Below are positions 44,247 to 60,690 of a stretch of DNA of 64,000 nt, piece after piece (position 1 is the first letter of the stretch; each line of letters opens with the position of its first letter). This DNA is from Anthopleura xanthogrammica. Taxonomy: Eukaryota > Cnidaria > Anthozoa > Actiniaria > Actiniidae. Made by a program: the position numbers and the translations under genes. Below the pieces are notes generated by a model. That model saw only the letters and a list, made by a program, of their open reading frames with translations, searched no databases and was not told the DNA's origin. Location: NCBI GenBank assembly GCA_964019055.1, contig OZ025220.1:9248147-9312146 (forward strand), given 5' to 3'.

Positions 44247-47200
44247 TTATGTTGCTTTAGTTTTGTTGGGAGAATTCTTGACGGTCTGCGAATCCTTCTC
44301 TAACAAGGCTTTTATTTCGGCCATGCTCTCAAAGAGATGATTAATGAATCGGTTACTGTCAGTTAACTTGGAGGAGAACTTTGAGGAGACATGGAAAAAG
44401 ATTCTGTTGTCGTCGGGTACCATGTAAGAGACTCCATACCCATCGTCGGTTACTGGACCAAAACCCCCACCAGGGGAAATCTGAAAGGAAATGGGAGGTT
44501 TTAGTAATGGGTACCTTGTACAGAGTACCCCAAAAGGAGCACCCCAAAACAAGTTAGTATACCCAAGGTAAAGGTGAATGCTGGTTGCCCAATACTTCTG
44601 AGCCAGGGGTGGTTCATGCATAGAGCGCTCAATTTAAGGTGCACCCCAAAAGATACCCCAAGAGAAGCACCCAAAATGATTTCCAAGAGTACCCAAACTC
44701 AGTGATGGATCAAGAACAAGGTAACCCTAAAGAGTACCCCCAAACAAGGTAACCCAAAGTAACCCAAACCCAGTATTACCACAAACAAAACACCAAAACA
44801 ACCCAAAAAGGAGTGCATCTTTGAACGAGATACCCAAGGAGAGCACCCCAAACGATTACTTATGTCAGTTATTTTAAAAATAATACTTGGTTCTTACCAT
44901 GTGCATGAGTTCTGGTTCTGCTATGCTAAAGTGCTCTGATATCATTTGTTGCTGTGGTTGTTGACTGGTTGATAATGTCCAGGGTAATGTTAGTGCCTTC
45001 TTCAGAAACTCACTTTCCTGAATAACATAAAACAATGGAATTATTTGTTATCATCTTTATTGTAAATACAGTAACTATCACCATTAATGATATTTTAACG
45101 CTTTGTTAATCGTCATCATCATCATCATCATCATCATCGTCATCATCATGGTCATTATCATCATTCTTATCACCATCATTGTCCGCATCATAACCATTAC
45201 CACCATCATCACCATCATTATTACCATCATCATCACCATCATTATTTCCATCACCATCATTGTCATCATCATCATCATCATAACCACCATCATCATCATC
45301 ATCATCATCACCATCATCATCATTATTATCATGTCATCATCATCATTATCATCACCATCATCATCACCATCATCATCGTCATCATCATTATTATCATGTC
45401 ATCATCATCATCATCATCATCATCATCACCATCATCACCATCATCATGTCATCATCATCAACCACCATCACCATCATCCACATTTTCATCACCATATGTA
45501 CAGGCACCATTATCTAATAGGTAAAATAACTCATCATCTTTGAGACATAATCCTTTAGTACTTACTGTTCCCTGTCCCTTGCTGACGATGTACAAAGCAA
45601 ACAAGTGCCTGTCAACCCCTTTGCCATTCATACAGTCTTTGTAATTCCTGGCGTGCCTGTCGCCAGCTTTCGTGAACATCTTTACAACCTCTTCTCGTGG
45701 GACACTCTTGTCCATGAAGGCCCTGACAAAATCCTTTGCTTCCTGAGTCAGGCTGCGTACAGTTTCAGTTCTTCCCTGCACAAATGAAAACAAAGTTTAG
45801 CTTTATTTTATTTAAGGAGGCTTGAAATGCTTTTCCTTGAACGAGCGTGTGCATGCTCTGAAATGACATCACACTGAATCATTTAAACTTGGAAATAGGA
45901 AAATTTTGTCCCAAAATATCTCATACTGAAACTTAAATAACTCAAAAACTGGACAGTAATTTTTTTAAAACTTTGCATGTGGCTTTTATTTAAGGGTTTG
46001 TAAGTGCCAAGAAAAAATTAAAAAATTCTACATTGATAAACTACATTGATTTTTGAGAATTCCTCATTACATTTTTCGGTCCAATCAATCCATTCGCTAT
46101 TGAAGTGATATATCATCACATGACTGTTAGCTGCAAAGGGCTGATTCTGACATTGTCTGTTGACCAGCTGTTATTTCTAGGCCTGATAACCACACTAACC
46201 TGTAGGTACATTCTGGTCATGGATGCTTCATATGTCAAGGGATGTTTTCCATTGGAATCCTTGTAGTAAGCAACTTGTAGCGCCATCTGGATAAAGGCAT
46301 CTGGACTCATCTAATTATATACAATAATGTTATTTTCCTCAAACGAATGTACACTTTACCTGCTTTTATCTGTAAAATACTGATTATCAGTTCATTCTGA
46401 GTTATTTTCCCACATTCAGAACATCAAGAAGTTTAGTGTTACAGAAAATGTATTGACTCATGAAGAAGTACTCAAAATTGACTTTATAGACTAAGTTCTT
46501 TAAAGGAAACACTGCTAAGGGACCACATGTCCTATTCTTTGATTTCCAACGGATTGTTATCCTCCGTAAATGTCATAAATAAAAAAAATAAAATAAAAGT
46601 TCAATATTGCTATGTTCTTTAAAGTTCTTTCTTAGTTTATGTTTCTGGTTGTTTCTTATCTTTTATATACAATAGATGCATTTACAGCATCTTCTGATCC
46701 GTCTTCAGCATAATATGTGCAATTTTTACCCTGTTTACCCCCCAAGCCTCAATGTGTTATGGGCAATGTGAAAGTAGGGAATGAGGGTATCCAATGCAAA
46801 CTTAACTATACTCATACATGTATTGTATATAGTTATGAAATTTTGCCGACTTACCTTAATGGTTTTGATGAATCCCTTTCCAAATGCATCATGGGTTACA
46901 ACTCTGTGTTGAAGGTCAGCATTGTTCTACAACAACAACATAAGTGTTCTCAAACTCTGATATAGATAGACTTTTGAATTCAAAAATATATTACTGTGAC
47001 TCTCAATATTCAACAAATCTCTTCATTTAAGTGTCTAGTCATTCTAGTGCTTTCTCACTAATTGGGGACACTTTTCACTCACACACACACACACAATACA
47101 CTATATTCAATATTCTATGCACCACAACTCATATGTTGATCTTTACTGAGGGAGGAAACCTGAGAACCCGGAGAAAACCCTCGTAGCATAGGGGAGAACA

Positions 47201-50200
47201 ATATTTCAAACAAACTCCATTTACACAGTCATGGTGTTCTTAGGACTTGAACCAGTGACCAGAACCTTTGGAACCACAGTGGTGGAAGACGATGGGTTAG
47301 CAGCATATGCCACCCATGCTACCCGCCTATGAACCACAGTGGTTGAAGACGATGCGTTAGCAGCATACGCCACCCATGTTATCCACCTAATGTATGATAA
47401 AAATCATAGTTTTCTGACTTATCAATGATTACTGACATACCATTTTGGCAAACTCCAAAGCATGTTCAATGCTGTTAGCCAAGGGTGGAGTCATGTCAAA
47501 GTACAGCCTGGAAGGTCTTTGTAAGTTATGGGTCCTAATGTTAGCACTCTTGTGAGCCCCTCCTATTGGTACACATCGCCCTTCTTCATTATAGGTGCGA
47601 TAAATGAATCTGGAAAATAATGATATTAATGGTGATTCAGTAAGTGGGAAATAATGCTTGATTTAACAGCATGACACTCAAAAGTATGACCACATTTAAT
47701 GTATTCGCAGGCATGAACTGCACAGTGGTTAGAGATAGCGCCATAGCAGGCCATGCCACTCATGTTTGGATGGAATGTAAACATTGTCAACTTTTATTTA
47801 CAAAAACAAACAAAAAATTAATGAACTTACTCGTATGTGAGTGCATATTCCAACATATGGCCTACCACAGGAGCATCAGCCCATGAGTGTTCGGCATGAA
47901 GGCCACACTTGCCGTCACTGAATACCAACATGCTGAATGACTTGTCAAACCAGAAGGATGTCCCATCACCATGCATAAGGTATTTAGCTCTGTCTGTGGT
48001 CTCTGAGAAACTCTTCTCTTCCAAACACACCTTGATAGTGATAAATAAAGATATATGAAAAATGATGTCCAAAATGGTCACAAAAATTATATGGAAGGTG
48101 AAAATATATTTTTTGTAAAAAAGGGAGGGCACTAGGATAGTGTTTATGGTTCATACAGAAGTTGCAGGAAAAAATTCCAGGACTTTTCCAGGACTTAACC
48201 AGGATATTTTTTTGCAAGACTATTTTCAAATCTAAACTGAACCACACTCAACATGGTTTGATGCAAAAACATTCATCACTTTCCATATATCAGTTTACTG
48301 GTCAAACACAAAGCACTCAACTGAGGCTGCAAGGTAAATTCAAATTTGAACCTTGTAACTTTGATGTAATGCTTTGTGTTTGACCAGTGAACCAATATAT
48401 GGCAAGTGGTGAATTGTTCCTGCCCTACAGCACAGCTATGTGAAACCACTGGCTATTGTATGTACAGGATTTCAGCAATAAATGATGCACTGAGATATTT
48501 GAATGGCATTACTCACCACAAACAAGGCTTCTTCAATAGTCTCTAGAGTTTGTTTGTTCAACCCATCACTAAAATGAGCTTTCCTTATTCCTGCCCATTC
48601 TGTTCTTGGCAGGGCTGTGAGGGCTGCCACACATCCTTCGGGTTGGGTCTTGATTTCTAAACATTTTTGCAAAAATTGTATCTTAAATAATGGTTGGGAT
48701 ATTTTTGGGAACTACATAAGAAATAAATATATATACCCTCCTCAAGACTTTCCCCACTCCTTGGAAACTCCAATAAAAATTCCAATCCAACTTGAACCTA
48801 TTGTTTTGTCCTCCAAATTGAGCTGCATACCGACATGCTGCAAGGGGTCTTTATGGCCTCTTCTTTAGAATTTAGGTACTCTTTTCTCTAAAACTCCAAA
48901 GTGGATGACTAGACATCAATAATTATTTAATCCCCCTGGAGATCAGGTCTTACGACATTTTTGTATAGATTGTTTTCACTCACATGACAAGGCGGCCATA
49001 TTGGTGTACCAAACAATACAACAGTTTTGGCATAAAGATAGAGTTCAATTCCCAGAGGATAGAAAGTGTACAGATGTATGTTTAGGTACACCAACATGGC
49101 CGCTCTGACGTCACATGAAAATGGTCTATTCAAGACTCACCATCAGAGTGTTTTGCATCAGCTATAATCCAATCATACTGACTCTCAAGGTCTAGACAAG
49201 AGAGTGGTTTACCATGGTTGATGACTGTTACCATGTAGAAGTGACCATTACAAATGACAACAATGTGCTAGTCAGAGAAGAAATAAACAGTCATTACCTG
49301 TACCTACTGCAAATATCATTAAAGGAGTAGAAACATGATGAGATTTTTCCTGCGAAGTTTCATGCGACGTTCTTAAAAAATTAGAGGTCATGCGGGTGGC
49401 CATCGGTGTAGAAACCAGTTCAACTTTTGCAACATGGTGCATGACGAATCTCAACCGTGTACAGGCAATGTCATATGGGTGGTCTAGTTTTTGTGGTGTC
49501 GCATGCAACAGTTCGTACTGATTAGCTAGTGGTCACCAAAAACTACCATAGAAAGTATTGGGATTAATGGATTAGTATTAGTATTACTTTTATTTGTATT
49601 TAGTCTTACTTCTTTTTCTGTGTGTTCAAAATGAACAATTTCATCAATGTCTTCCTTGGGGATTCTAAAATTGAAAAACAAAAAACAAAATTCATTATTA
49701 AGTCAAGATGTTACAGCACGATGCTCAAAAGTATGACCACATTTTAAAGTATTCGCATACAGTCTTCTATCTTTGGGTTTTTAGCTGCAAAACGAGCTTT
49801 TACATTCACATGTCTCTATCATTGCAAGCTCACCGTTCGTCTCACTTCGATGCAAAGGCATGGCTACCTTTCAAGGTGGCGCAGAGAACTGTGAAAGGGA
49901 CTATTATTTTATGACAAGCCTGGGATGTTGTTTTTTGATAATATTACCTGACAGTTTTGAATGTCCGTTCATACTGTTGCATGCAAATAGGAATAGTATT
50001 TCTAATGACTAGTGGTCGTAACTTTTCTGCTTCTATTTCCTGGCGATACTTCAGTAAAAAGTAGCTCATGGTTGCAGCTCTGTGGATTTGAATTGAAAAA
50101 ATAATTATAGTCAATACTTAAGGCCATGTTTTCCCATTTCAGACCATGTGTCGTAAGAAGAAGTCGGTAAGGTGTTAGGTAAGTGGTTGGTAAGGTAGCA

Positions 50201-53200
50201 ATTATAACATGCTTTTACGTACCTTGACGACTGTACTCTTGTGGGGTACCACCCTTGATCCATGCCATAATAGTTACTATTAATGGGTAGAGGTGAGCGT
50301 CCCATGTGATATACATACTTCTCCCACCAGTCTGTATGGTAGTTCGGTGCCCACCAGGACTTCAACTGTAGGATGAACTGTAGCTTTGGCCCAAGGTTCT
50401 TCTCAAAATCCTATGATCGGTATAATAACTGTTAGTTAGATTACAGTCTTGTGTATAATAGACAGGGATCTTTAAGGGTTTTTTCTGCTCTCCAGTTTTT
50501 CTCTCAAATCAATCGTAACTACTTCAAACTGGTTAGAGCTGTGCTCTGGGGTCATACATGGACTGTATAGTGGCTGTCAAATCAGAGGAACTTCACATAG
50601 TTTCAGTTCGACCCCACTGAGCTGCATGCGCCATTGCTATACTTTTAGTGGTGATTAGTGATAACAATTTTTTCGTCATAACATCTCACCGTAGCCAAAG
50701 CTTTCATTTCTTCAAATTCTTCATCCTCCAATAAGGGTCGAACAGAGTCAATGAACTTGCTACATGTGTCCTTCAGTGCTGGTACAGGCATACGAGGCAG
50801 ACTATTCTGATAGCTGTACAGTGTTGGGTGGTGACCAGTACATATACGAACCATGGCACCCCACAGAAGTGTTAGTTTACTTTGGGTACGTGGATTCTCA
50901 TCTGAAACCAAAGGTTGTAAATGGGATTAGTACATTACACTGTGATTTCACATTAGTCATTTAATGCTACCAATAAACATAATATGGTTAATTCCAATCT
51001 TTTTACCATGCCCTGACATAGATCAGCCCAGGGGTTGTTTCAGGGTTCTATCTGTGAGTTAGCCATGCCCTGACTTAGATCAGCCCAGAGGTTGTTTCAG
51101 GGTTCTATCTGTGAGTTAGCCATGCCCTGACATAGATCAGCCCAGGGGTTGTTTCAGGGTTCTATCTGTGAGTTAGCCATGCCCTGACTTAGATCAGCCC
51201 AGAGGTTGTTTCAGGGTTCTATCTGTGAGTTAGCCATGCCCTGCCTTAGATCAGTCCTGAGGTTGTTTCAGGGTTTGATCTGTGAGTTAGCCATGCCCTG
51301 AGGTTGTGGCCAAAGGTTGTGGTGCCAATAAAATTTGAAGCTTGAAGCTACAGGTATGGTATCGATAATGTCACGGATGATGATAATACAGTATAAGAGG
51401 GAATGACAATACATAATACTTACACATCCAACCTCTATAGGCCAGTAGCATCCGTAAAACATACTGGCGCAGATACAGCAATACAATAAAGAAGATGATG
51501 CCAATAAGAATAGACAATATAACCACCCTGAAATTATAGGGATACGACTCGTCCAGGTAGAGTAGTTCACCAAGCCACCATACCACTTTCGTAAAGGGTG
51601 CCAGTATATCTGAAGGATGCTGATGATCATAATGAATGATTCCAATAAGTACGATGACTGTGCCAAGGAGATTACTCCATGTCGTTGGCCAAAGACCATT
51701 TTGAATCTGCTGGCTGAAGAGGAATATAAATAAATACGACATATTATAATATATGGTGGAAGTGTGATCTTCCTCGATGAGCCGTTTATTGGCTCTTAAA
51801 GAGAGCACAGAGAAAAAATATGTTGAAATAAAAAAAAAAATTATAATATTCAAAAAAATATTGAATGAGAGAAAAATGTTTTAAAATTACATTCTTAGTT
51901 AAGTATCTAATAATTAAGTACCTTAGGCATGATCTGTCCTTAATAATGTCTGACTCCAAAAAATATCCATATCCCACCATGGTGGAAATTCACCGTTTCG
52001 GTGCTAGGCTTTCATGTGGTCTTCATGTGATGGATCGTGTTACGGTCACCAAAAAGTTCGGACATTGTTGTTGAATTGCTGTACGATCGTATAAACTTTT
52101 AAACAATATATCTACTTGATTTGTTTATTCTGTTCTCAAAATGTTAGTGAAACTATCTAAATACTTTATTTTTAAAGAAGTTTTTATAAAAATTTGAGAA
52201 CAGAAGAAACAAATCAAGTCAATAAATTGTATAAAAGTCAGTACAATTGCGTGGCAACTCAACAACAATGTCTGAACTTTTTGGTGACTGTAACACGATC
52301 CACCACATGAAAGCCTAGCACCAAAACGGTGAATTGGAAATTCTCTGGGGGTGGGGGTAATCAGAGGAAAAACAAAATTACAAAAGGCTTGTATGGAAAA
52401 AAATTGGAAATTCCAAAGGGGAGGGAGGATCTTTTTTCAACTATCCTCCATGGTGGGCCCATGCAGGTATGGATATTTTTTGAAATCACACAATATTTCG
52501 CTGCATCAGCTAGCAACCTCCAGATTTTTTCCTATTTTCTTAAAAAAATTTCCTTGAACATCCAAGTTCTGTAAATTGTTGTTTTAAATAAATTAATCAA
52601 TTTACTGTGGTTAATTTGGCAAAAGTCTTTATTTATTTATTCATTGACACACTAATTAAGTACCTGTCCTATAAAGTGCATAATTAATTGAGGTGTATAC
52701 AATATTCTCCCTTTATTGACTAGGATAATGGCTATTTTTTTACTAGATTTACCAGTTTTTCTCCCTCCATGAAAATCAGCTTCTCAATTATATTAGTCCC
52801 CTACACAGTTCCCTGTGGCATAAGTTTTTTCCTAGTTATATGAAAACTGCTCTATGCTCTATGGACAGACAGACACACATACAAGACAGACAGACAGACA
52901 AATCTGCAACAACAAAGAAAAAGTCTACAAAATCATAAAAACTTGGTGACATCAAAGACATCAATGAATACAATGCAATTGACTGGCCTCAATAGCCCTA
53001 AAATTCAAAGCATTCATAAAATTCAAATCAGTTAGATAACTACGTCAGTAACATATCTGCGTTACGTTTTTGTTTAGGTTCAAAGTTCAATTATAAGATT
53101 GGATCCCAACTCAACATTTTAAACCTGTGTTAAAGTATTTTTTCATCTCCCAGTCTAACTATTTCACATAATATTAAGTACATAAATACGAGAAAAGTTC

Positions 53201-53998
53201 ATAAATATTCAGTTTAGGAGCAAATATGATTTTTTTCTAGTAAAATTGAAGGAAAAAATCAAATATTTAAAGCGTGTTTTCGTGTCGTATTTTAAAAATT
53301 TGAAGATATGCTTACATGACAACTGGAAATCCAGTCTCGGAACAATCCAATCTTCAAAATTATCATATATTTTTTAGTTTTAATTCCGGACAAAAACTAT
53401 ATTTGTCAAAAAAATTATCATTTTTATTATGCTTAAAATTTCTGTTACATAAGCTTAGTTAGCTTAATGATAGAGTAGGTATAACTTTAATTGTGAATAA
53501 AAAAAATATATGAAAATTACGATAAAAATGTAGAGAAGTTGACTATCTAGGATATCTGTACCCTAAATTTTCTTCTGATACCTAAAAAAGGATTTTTTTA
53601 ATCGAATATGTCAAGAACTTTTTTTTTAATTCTCACAATATCACGTCGAGTGATCCACAGGAAACCATCCATAGTTACTGCGCGTTTCTTTCGATATCTT
53701 TGATTTTAAAAATACAATAAGAATTTTTATCCGATATTTTGGATTTTCTGGATGTTCCTTAGATTAAAACCAAGCCGTTTTGATTTAGGATTTTTAGATA
53801 AACAAGTAAATCTCGATGTTTACAAAGGACAACACGTGGAAATCACACAAAACTCAAAACTTACCGAGTCCTGAAAGCACATTTTTTCAACGACGTAAAA
53901 GTACTCTTTATAAGCTCAAATTCTGCCTCTTTTGTGCTTGTTCCTTCAGGATGAAGCTTTACGTCGGGTCTAGTGACGGCAGCTCTGGCTTCTGCCAT
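44247..53998 (-). CDS. CPT1: Carnitine O-palmitoyltransferase 1, 797 aa
   Basis: Fifteen minus-strand exons: 53865-53998, 51424-51713, 50690-50901, 50223-50410, 49948-50079, 49610-49664, 49141-49267, 48517-48656, 47831-48030, 47441-47609, 46855-46926, 46200-46310, 45566-45775, 44898-45017 and 44247-44480. Phases close to 797 residues (human CPT1A 773). The enzyme moves long-chain acyl groups from CoA to carnitine at the mitochondrial outer membrane, the malonyl-CoA-regulated entry step of fatty acid oxidation. The start [15 protein letters not shown] fits the family N-terminus. Two spans at about 57-72 and 107-126 identify CPT1 rather than CPT2. Other conserved pieces are [21 protein letters not shown], catalytic His474 in [28 protein letters not shown], and [16 protein letters not shown]. 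It is divergent from DHFR. Several introns carry MITEs, a SINE and 57-bp repeats. Not assignable to a vertebrate isoform. Confidence 0.96.
44485..44870 (+). repeat. Degenerate ACCCCAAAA repeat in the last CPT1 intron
   Basis: Recurrent GTACCCCAAAAGGAGCACCC, GATACCCCAAGAGAAGCACC and GGTAACCCAAAGTAACCCAA segments between the last two CPT1 exons. Confidence 0.6.
45108..45480 (+). repeat. (ATC)n compound microsatellite
   Basis: ATC units with CACC, ATTATT and ATG interruptions, starting about 90 bp after CPT1 exon 44898-45017. Methionine/isoleucine/histidine-run frames are not genes. Confidence 0.96.
47143..47395 (-). mobile_element. tRNA-derived SINE copy 3, with duplicated head
   Basis: The minus strand has a perfect B box GGTTCAAGTCC and an A-box-like TGGCATATGCTGC. 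The plus strand continues as GAGGGAGGAAACCTGAGAAC, CCGGAGAAAACCCTCG, GGGGAGAACA and CAAACTCCATTTACACAG, the layout of the conserved Nin-type SINE core known from many animals. The part near the head (AACCACAGTGGT(T/G)GAAGACG to CCACCCATG) is duplicated in tandem. CPT1 intron. Confidence 0.75.
48975..49130. mobile_element. MITE with GGCGGCCATATTGGTGTACC ends
   Basis: TTTCACTCACATGACAAGG then CGGCCATATTGGTGTACC mirrors GGTACACCAACATGGCCGC then TCTGACGTCACATGAAAA, arms of about 36 bp. Same family as 20060-20320. CPT1 intron. Confidence 0.78.
51008..51305 (-). repeat. 57-bp minisatellite, about 5 copies
   Basis: Minus-oriented units (GATCAGCCCAGAGGTTGTTT, GTTAGCCATGCCCTGACTTA) in the CPT1 intron, sense with respect to the gene. 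A CATAG variant alternates with CTTAG. Confidence 0.93.
51985..52345. mobile_element. Element with about 165-bp terminal inverted repeats
   Basis: Left arm AATTCACCGTTTCGGTGCTA, CTTTCATGTGG, GGATCGTGTTACGGTCACCA, AAAAGTTCGGACATTGTTGT and ATTTGTTTATTCTGTTCTCA. The right arm is the mirrored set (TGAGAACAGAAGAAACAAAT, ACAACAATGTCTGAACTTTT, TAACACGATCCACCACATGA, AACGGTGAATT). The arms nearly touch, so the whole can fold into one hairpin. CPT1 intron 1. Confidence 0.85.
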
Positions 53999-54625
53999 CT
54001 TTGAGAGCAGAAAAATTCGGTTTCTTGACCGGAGAAATTCTCAGTAATACAGTTTTCACCGGTTTCTGGTTCAAAGCCGCTCATGTGTGATGTTTTGGTT
54101 AATCTATCCAACCAATCAGATAACTTGTTAGTAATTATTTATAAGTGGTCCAATTATTGACTTTGTACTATCAAGAATAACCTTGACCGACCTTGATTTT
54201 GCCGCCTCACGTTCAGCCAATCATAAAAGCCGTTTTAAACTTACTTGGTAATTGACCTATCATAAGTGCTTTTAAAACTGACCATGAGTGACCTTACTAA
54301 GGAAATATTAGAAATTGCATATATGAATATTCACTTTTTTGTATATAACTGCAAATTACCTCTTTTCTGTTCCTCTTTTGTCCTTTTATTCTTTTTCTCT
54401 TCTCCTTTTCCTCGGTCTTGTGATTTATGCTGTAAACCAGGTGGCTGTAAACCTTGACCTCCAGGGAGGGGTCTGTAGAATGAGTCTTGTCAAAACAAAC
54501 TGACCGGAAGTAAAATTACCGAAAATGGTACTAGTAATTACCAGGCTCCACTCTGGCCAATATCTAATTAACAGAGCAGAGTATAAATAATTACAAGTGT
54601 TCTTTCTTTCTTTATATCAAAGAAA
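53999..54625. promoter_or_regulatory. Shared CPT1/DHFR divergent promoter region
   Basis: The CPT1 and DHFR start codons face away from each other across 627 bp. Four CCAAT motifs lie at 54112-54116, 54150-54154, 54217-54221 and 54557-54561. No gene or clear TATA box is seen. Housekeeping pairs often share such bidirectional promoters; co-regulation here is an inference. Confidence 0.5.
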
Positions 54626-59643
<5,018 letters not shown>

Positions 59644-60661
59644 TGTTAAATTGGACCAGAATATTAAATGTTTGCACATTATTTGAACCATAGTTAAGAC
59701 AAAAAAAACGAAGTTCTTCTTGGCTGCAAAGAGATGAAACATGTTGAAATACAAGTCAAATGGACTAGTACTTGAAGTATGATTAAGATGAAGTATGACT
59801 AAAGCCCCATTCACACCAACTAACCTTGGTATTTATTAATTTATCAATCGCATTTCCTTCATCGTTTGGCTGCCATCTTTATGCAGGATTAAAACTACAT
59901 CCCCAAAGTAGTTTAGTTAAAGAAGCTTTGAAAGTTGTTTAGTTAGGCGTACAGGCTGTGTGGAAGGGCACTAGTTCAACTAAACAACCTTTAAACATGT
60001 TTAAAGGTCCGGTGTGAATGGGGTATAAAATAAACTAAGTTAGATATATAGATATAAAAGCACTGCACAGAGTGAATAGATTAGGTTACCAAGTTTGAGA
60101 GTTTCACCAACCTTTTTGTAATAGCTGTATTACAGCCGTTTTTACAGAATATTCCTGTTTCTAGCTTAGCTGGAAGGATTACCCAGTCAGAATAACAAGA
60201 CATCAATTTCCAGTTTGGTTGATTATTTAATTATCAGGTTGATCATGATTGGTTACTTCCACGTGCGCCATCCACGTGGTTTGTGCCTTTGCTTTGGCGC
60301 GCACTTTTGTTTAGCTTGCACATGGGTATTTGCGCACATAACTAGGCGCACTTCCGCTTACACACTAACAAGGATGGCTCACATACACTTAAGCAGACAT
60401 TACTTAGCACACAGTCCAACAGAGATTTGTACGACATGCATTCCAAAAATTATCTAATGTGTATAACTTTTTATCATTGGTTGTAAAATTGAAATGATAA
60501 TCCTGGTCATATAATTTTAAAGTTTTATCGATCGTTGGTATGGTAACAGTTACTATGGTAACAGATTTATTAATTCATAAGACGCAGCAAACTTTGATAA
60601 CAGAAAACTGAGATAATTGTTCTATTTTGACATTTTTTTATCATTGCTATGGTAACGGTTA
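59644..60661. other. Spacer between convergent DHFR and ANKRD34-like genes
   Basis: Contains AATAAA for DHFR at 60029-60034 and, on the minus strand, AATAAA at 60566-60571 for the ankyrin gene. The open stretch at 60215-60457 shows no family likeness. Confidence 0.5.
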
Positions 60662-60690
60662 CTATGGTAACAGATTCTTTACTGGGCGAT
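60538..60690. repeat. Two X-box-like palindromes in a direct repeat
   Basis: GTTACTATGGTAAC occurs at 60549-60562 and 60658-60671, each preceded by TATGGTAAC and followed by AGATT and a TTCATAAG(A/G)CGC segment. The second copy contains the stop codon of the ankyrin gene. The palindrome is one base from the RFX X-box form. Confidence 0.6.

Noticed and set aside
45084..45543. Met-, Ile- and His-run frames
   Set aside because: An ATC microsatellite inside a CPT1 intron.
60215..60457. 80-residue open frame near the DHFR end
   Set aside because: No family likeness or splice support; it lies in the spacer after the DHFR polyadenylation signal.
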